Of a stretch of DNA of 64,000 bases, positions 60,339-64,000 are shown one piece after another. Origin of the DNA: Hirundichthys speculiger (Eukaryota; Chordata; Actinopteri; Beloniformes; Exocoetidae); contig JAGFBZ010002939.1 in the NCBI GenBank assembly GCA_018398805.1, forward strand, positions 62,001 to 126,000, given 5' to 3'. Each line of letters opens with the position of its first letter. The stretch's first letter is position 1. Position numbers and translations under genes: made by a program. The notes under the pieces were generated by a model. That model was not told where the DNA came from, ran no database searches, and saw only the letters and a program-made list of their open reading frames with translations.

Positions 60339-60882
60339 TGTAGTGTAGTGACAAAGAGTGTCTTTCTGGTTCGTCACTTGTTCTGAAATATTCTAAGTCC
60401 TTTAACGTCTTAACAAAAGTACAAAGTCAAACAAACTGGTTCAAAGTTAAATGAAGGTTTTATTGACAAATACAATATCCCCTTCACTGAGACAGCCCGG
60501 GCAAATCTGATTTCACAGTGGAATACATTTGCTTTTTAAACAATTAGGGAGGGTCATTTGCTTCTAATTCTTGTTTTGAAATCCTTCTGATAGGATAAAA
60601 TTTAAATATCTTAACTGTGGTTGGTCCACTGAAGTTGGCATTTTTGATAATTTAGCACCTTTAAAATTACCTCCTGTGTCCCTTTAGTTTTCTTTAATTT
60701 TCCTGAAGATTCTGTTAATCTGCTCATCTCCACGTACACACTCATAATCAGCGGCAGAGGTGCCTTCTCATAATTCTTCTCACTGCCTACTCAAAAGGGG
60801 GCCCCTCTGCCTCTCACATACCTACCTGCACGTACTGAAGTTCAATGGGTTCATCAGAAGTGCAGGGCCTCTTTACTCTACA
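60339..60882 (-). repeat. 3' LTR (544 bp) of the minus-strand element
   Basis: On the minus strand it starts TGTAGAGTAAAGAGG after a purine tract and ends CACTACACTACA. TG...CA ends and the polyadenylation signal AATAAA (60459-60464 read on the minus strand) fit an LTR. The second copy is outside the window, so the length rests on these signals alone. Confidence 0.75.
60459..60464 (-). terminator. Polyadenylation signal in the LTR
   Basis: AATAAA on the minus strand, about 120 bases before the LTR's outer end. Confidence 0.6.
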
Positions 60883-60890
60883 TTCCCCCC
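60883..60890 (-). promoter_or_regulatory. Polypurine tract
   Basis: GGGGGGAA on the minus strand directly precedes the LTR start TGTAGAG. Confidence 0.7.
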
Positions 60891-61856
60891 TGTGGTCCTG
60901 ATACAAAAGGACCACTCTAATCTAGCCAACCATGGGTGATAAACACATTAATTGATCAAAGACTAACACTATGATTAACAGAGTGAGTGATTACACAGTT
61001 CAACACACTTAATCAACTTCAGTGACTGATTAAAACAAACTCAAGTGTACAAATCAACTTCTAACTTCTATCAGTGAGGATCACTGCAAAATGCCGCTGC
61101 AGCTGTAATGACAACTGCAGCTGCATTTTTAGAACCATCCCGGGACCTTGCCCATCCTGATGGCCCTATGATCGTTACCGATAGGCTCCTAACTGACTCC
61201 AAGATCTGACCAGGGAAACATCCCCCCGATTATCGGTTGACAGGGGGTAAAACCCTTGCCAGATGGCAGCGTCAGTAGTACATTATTCCATTACTAAATC
61301 ATGGTTAATATAAATCACACATGAGCACACAAATGTATAAAATGCTCGTGAAAGTTACCACTGTTGTTCCGTGCACATATATAAGGATATTCCGTAAAAA
61401 ACATAACTGATATATTCCAAACCTGGTCTATTCTGTCCAAACAGCTAGTTACCTTAGTTTGTTCAAGGGGGAAACCCCTGGCATACTCATAAGGGTCAAT
61501 CCTCTTCACTTCTCATTTTTGGTCTTCTCTGTCTTGTCTTAACTTAGCTGTACTGTCATCCAGACATCGCTAACACAGCAGCATTGTCCTTCAGACAGTC
61601 GCTAATACTGTAGAACAAATACAGTGGGAACCTCCCGAACTTTTAATATGGCAAACTATTGTCAGCCATGTAAGTCAATCATCAAAACAAACAATTATTG
61701 TTAGAAACAATATACTAATTCCTGGGCCTATGCTTTCAGGAATACATCATTGGGCCATGCCCACATATCTCAAATAATTATCTAGCAGGTATGAATTCTT
61801 AGGTTGTTATTTGACATATATCACATACACATTAATACATCATAAGCCAGAACAAT
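60891..61856 (-). other. Non-coding region between the last ORF and the 3' LTR
   Basis: No frame longer than about 65 codons and nothing resembling pol or env. This is where pol and env would be expected in a complete retrovirus-like element. Confidence 0.7.
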
Positions 61857-62678
61857 CTATTCGTCCGTGGATGGAGATTCCTGTGCGTCCGGCGGGGAAG
61901 GGGGACGTTCTTCCCTACGACTCAATAGGACCATTCCATTGACGGCCGCAATCTGTCGTCCAAGCCTTCCTTGGCAGAGATCGATCATGGTCGTATGGGA
62001 CAGTTTCAAATAGTCCAGCTGTTGTTGAGTTTGACCATGGACAGCGCTTAGATGCTGCAATTGATCTTGCAGCGAATCAATGTGGGCTCGGGCTTGGGTT
62101 AATTCTTGATTGAGTCGGTTATTGTCCTCTCTCAAAAGGGTCAGGGTCTGCACTTGCGTGTGGTTATAGGTCAGGCTTCTGATTCTTTTAATCTGTGCAC
62201 GGGCCATTGGGGTGAGCCCAGCCATCAGGGATGAATACACTGCTTTTGACAATTTGCCTATTTCATCACGGAACTCGTTCTTGATGATATAGTGTTCCAC
62301 TGGGTGGGGCAGGAACTGCGAAAGGTGCTCAACATCACTTGCTGCCAATCGTAGATAAGATGGTATGCTTCTGGGTGCTGGTGGTATTCGAGCTTGGAGT
62401 CCCCGATCTGCTAGGGTCTCTGGACTCTCCGGGCTGAACACCGGCGTTCTGGGTGGTGGTATTTGGGCACCAGTTGGCTCCGTAGATGGTCCCGCCAGAT
62501 CCCTGCTGGACATCACTTGGTACGGGGTCCATCCTGACCCCCCTGGGCGGTCCTCGATCCGCTGAGGCCCCTCTGGCTCCTCCTCGGGGTCTGCCCCACC
62601 TCCCGCGCATGGGTGGACCGCCTCGTCCTCGTCCAAATGGTGGTTGCTGTGCTCCTCCTCCTTGATTGACATGCACAT
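61857..62678 (-). CDS. Overlapping ORF with a coiled coil (273 aa), function unknown
   Basis: ATG at 62678 opens an intact 273-residue frame. Its first 115 residues or so are coded in the same DNA as the end of the Gag-like frame, in another frame (62335-62678 shared). The N-terminal part is acidic and proline-rich, low in complexity. Residues about 115-165 look folded (YLRLAASDVEHLSQFLPHP, then KAVYSSLMAG). Residues about 180-235 have heptad spacing of Leu and charged residues (LREDNNRLNQELTQARAHI, LQDQLQHLSAV), a likely coiled coil. The C-terminus is acidic and proline-rich. I do not recognise the family. It does not look like protease, polymerase or envelope. It could be an accessory or capsid-related protein. 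Confidence 0.6.
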   Translation of the reverse strand: MCMSIKEEEHSNHHLDEDEAVHPCAGGGADPEEEPEGPQRIEDRPGGSGWTPYQVMSSRDLAGPSTEPTGAQIPPPRTPVFSPESPETLADRGLQARIPPAPRSIPSYLRLAASDVEHLSQFLPHPVEHYIIKNEFRDEIGKLSKAVYSSLMAGLTPMARAQIKRIRSLTYNHTQVQTLTLLREDNNRLNQELTQARAHIDSLQDQLQHLSAVHGQTQQQLDYLKLSHTTMIDLCQGRLGRQIAAVNGMVLLSRREERPPSPPDAQESPSTDE

Positions 62679-63306
62679 GGATGGGTGGGATCTGTGGAGC
62701 CGGTACTACAGGAGCAGAATTGGGCACAGCAGGTGTCTGTCGGACAGGGGGCGACATTGTTGGTGCAATCATTGGAGCTTGCATTACCCCTCCTTTTCCG
62801 TAGCCGTCCTCGAGCTCTGGTGCAGTCACTGTTACTGCTGCCAGGGTTTTAGGCTTGTCTCGTTCCTTTTTGCTCTTGGTCAGCTCTCCTATCTGTAATT
62901 GGGTTAACTTGTTAGCCAACATTTTACTCTGGTCTTCACGAGATTGCCTCTCAGCCCTGTATGCATTTACATAATGAATCACATGTTCAGAAAACACCGG
63001 CCATTCCATTTTCATTAGTCCCACAACTTCACTCAATTTGGACTGTACTTCTTTAGGCATGGCATTTTTTACATACAGCTTGAATAAGGCTTTTGTTGAC
63101 TTATTGCTGTCCCATGCACTCCCAGTTTCATCTTTCCACATTTTCTGATAATCATGCAAAAACTGTGATGGGTTATCACTATCCTCCAAACTTCTGTCTC
63201 CTAGTTTTTCGGGATTCATGCATGATGGATACTTTTCTCTTAAGGCCTTCCAGACATCAGGTCTCAGTAGGTCAAAGGGCACCTCATCATATTGATGTCC
63301 GTCCAT
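62335..63306 (-). CDS. Gag-like ORF, capsid C-terminal part and GR-rich tail (323 aa)
   Basis: ATG at 63306-63304 opens this frame, overlapping by one base the stop of the preceding ORF (TGATG). Residues about 20-130 are helical with NPSQFLHDYQKMWKDETG and EVVGLMKMEWPVFSEHVIHY, the style of a retroviral capsid C-terminal domain. A basic stretch (TKSKKERDKPK) and a long proline-rich linker follow. The end carries arginine-glycine boxes (GRGRGGPPMRGRWGRPRGG) in place of Cys-His zinc knuckles, likely for nucleic acid binding. Only a lone Cys is visible near the end. It is open to its stop at 62335. The ORF before it probably supplies the matrix and capsid N-terminal part of the same protein. Confidence 0.8.
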   Translation of the reverse strand: MDGHQYDEVPFDLLRPDVWKALREKYPSCMNPEKLGDRSLEDSDNPSQFLHDYQKMWKDETGSAWDSNKSTKALFKLYVKNAMPKEVQSKLSEVVGLMKMEWPVFSEHVIHYVNAYRAERQSREDQSKMLANKLTQLQIGELTKSKKERDKPKTLAAVTVTAPELEDGYGKGGVMQAPMIAPTMSPPVRQTPAVPNSAPVVPAPQIPPIHVHVNQGGGAQQPPFGRGRGGPPMRGRWGRPRGGARGASADRGPPRGVRMDPVPSDVQQGSGGTIYGANWCPNTTTQNAGVQPGESRDPSRSGTPSSNTTSTQKHTILSTIGSK

Positions 63307-64000
63307 CACTCCTCCCCCATTTCAGCCGCTCTGAAGATCTCTACAGTGGCTGTTTGTCCTGCTGTTTTCACCAGCAGCGCTTTGACATCTCCTGCTGCCA
63401 GCTTGATCCCTCCTGTAAGTTCTTCGAGTTTCTCGATCCATTTGTCAGCGCCATCTGTCAGAGGAGTCAACTTCCCAGCAAGTGTCATCATATCCATAAA
63501 TGACCATGGTATATATCGGTAATCGTCATTTGGTCCTTTTGCCAATAACGGAGCCATCATTACTCTGTCTATCCCAGGTTTTTGTCTTTTTAGGGGTAAT
63601 TGTTGCTGTAACTGTCGGCCACTCCGCAGCTGCATGATATTTGAAGATCCCTCTACTTCTGCTGTGAGGTTGACGTCAAATGTCAGCTCCTTCTCAGCAG
63701 GGCCTGACTCATGGCTTCTCTCTCTCTCAGCTTGAGATTTCTCGAACCGTTGTTTCGCTTTCTGCCATTGCTCCTTCACTTCTCTTTTTAATTCCTCTCT
63801 GCTTAATTCCACTGTTTTCTTCTCTAAACTGTCACTTTCTTCTCCACTCCCATCATTTTCCCCGTCACTTGAGGCATCTGACTGGATGTACTCGTCCTGT
63901 TCCAGCTCAGATTCCCTGTCACAATGCATTATGCTTTTTGACAATATTTTTTTCTCTTTATATTTTTCCTTTTTTAGTTGTTTTCTGGGCTGGTTCTCCT
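63306..64000 (-). CDS. Gag-like ORF, matrix and capsid N-terminal part (5' end outside window)
   Basis: The frame is open from the right edge to TGA 63308-63306. The first in-frame ATG is at 63929, but the frame stays open upstream with a basic, lysine-rich sequence, so the true start may be beyond the window. The N-terminal half is acidic, then strongly charged and helical (REELKREVKEQWQKAKQRFE, a possible coiled coil). NIMQLRSGR follows in the middle. The C-terminal part has YRYIPWSFMDMMTLAGKLTP and GGIKLAAGDVKALLV, resembling the N-terminal capsid domain of retrovirus-like Gag. It ends exactly where the next ORF begins, so either one gag gene was split by a frameshift or the two are made separately. 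Confidence 0.75.
   Translation of the reverse strand, partial: ENQPRKQLKKEKYKEKKILSKSIMHCDRESELEQDEYIQSDASSDGENDGSGEESDSLEKKTVELSREELKREVKEQWQKAKQRFEKSQAERERSHESGPAEKELTFDVNLTAEVEGSSNIMQLRSGRQLQQQLPLKRQKPGIDRVMMAPLLAKGPNDDYRYIPWSFMDMMTLAGKLTPLTDGADKWIEKLEELTGGIKLAAGDVKALLVKTAGQTATVEIFRAAEMGEE

Larger units (their letters stand above)
60339..64000 (-). mobile_element. LTR retroelement with Gag-like ORFs, no pol seen, runs off the right edge
   Basis: A 3' LTR (60339-60882), a purine tract, about 970 non-coding bases and then three reading frames on the minus strand make up this element. The two right-hand frames together look like a retroviral-type Gag. The left-hand frame overlaps Gag's end and encodes a coiled coil. 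No protease, reverse transcriptase, integrase or envelope is seen between Gag and the 3' LTR. The element inserted in a piggyBac copy. The 5' LTR, primer site and the Gag start are beyond 64000. It is either a gag-only non-autonomous element or a copy with a large deletion. Confidence 0.85.

Noticed and set aside
58676..64000. Further slc37a1 exons
   Set aside because: I looked for the conserved next exon (GG-I/V-type start, later the ITTAVSADLGT and GNA-ALSTVTAIIDG regions) on the + strand and found none; the gene must continue to the right.

Overview
The window is a piece of a teleost fish chromosome, not a prokaryotic one. The evidence is one spliced vertebrate gene with GT-AG introns, and the surrounding repeats: Tc1/mariner, hAT, piggyBac, L1/Tx1-like, Rex1/L2-like LINEs, Ty3/gypsy-like and retrovirus-like LTR elements, tRNA-derived SINEs, and large minisatellites. 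I cannot name the species from sequence alone.

Only one host gene is supported: slc37a1, the sugar-phosphate/phosphate antiporter of the ER membrane, on the + strand. I place 12 coding exons between 20834 and 58675. Their phases fit together without exception: 1114 coding bases, 371 codons plus one base. Two of them (30419-30530 and 49332-49406) are short and easy to miss. A GC-rich, CpG-containing block at about 18390-18560 is the likely promoter and non-coding first exon. The last exon seen ends at 58675 in the 7th-8th helix region, so the C-terminal third of the protein lies beyond the right edge.

Layout. 1-1010: AT-rich, no gene. 1011-14275: one L1-type LINE cut into pieces by three later insertions, namely a gypsy-like LTR element (2840-5789, TSD ATCTC), a small BED-finger hAT (6571-8346, TSD ATATAGAC) and a 3.5 kb hAT with a spliced but broken transposase (10397-13862, TSD GTGGTTGG). 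The last of these carries its own MITE. 14276-17660: LTR-element debris split by another hAT (14401-15457, TSD GGACCAGC), a MITE and a gypsy RNaseH/integrase remnant. 18.4-58.7 kb: slc37a1. Its introns hold six families of tandem repeat totalling about 15 kb; the largest is a roughly 9 kb array of a 40-bp unit in intron 4. They also hold a Rex1-like and an L2-like LINE, a SINE, and several Tc1 copies, one of which contains a 1.86 kb hAT. 58.7-64.0 kb: LINE and piggyBac remnants, then a minus-strand LTR element that starts with a 544-bp 3' LTR at 60339. It encodes Gag-like ORFs and an overlapping coiled-coil ORF, and shows no pol or env before the 3' LTR. It runs off the right edge.

The transposon genes are mostly dead: frameshifts, stops and internal deletions are noted one by one. 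The observations most worth a second look are the Gag-plus-coiled-coil LTR element without pol, the repeat arrays that touch splice sites of slc37a1, the nested dated insertions in the L1, and a head-to-head telomere-repeat palindrome in intron 4.
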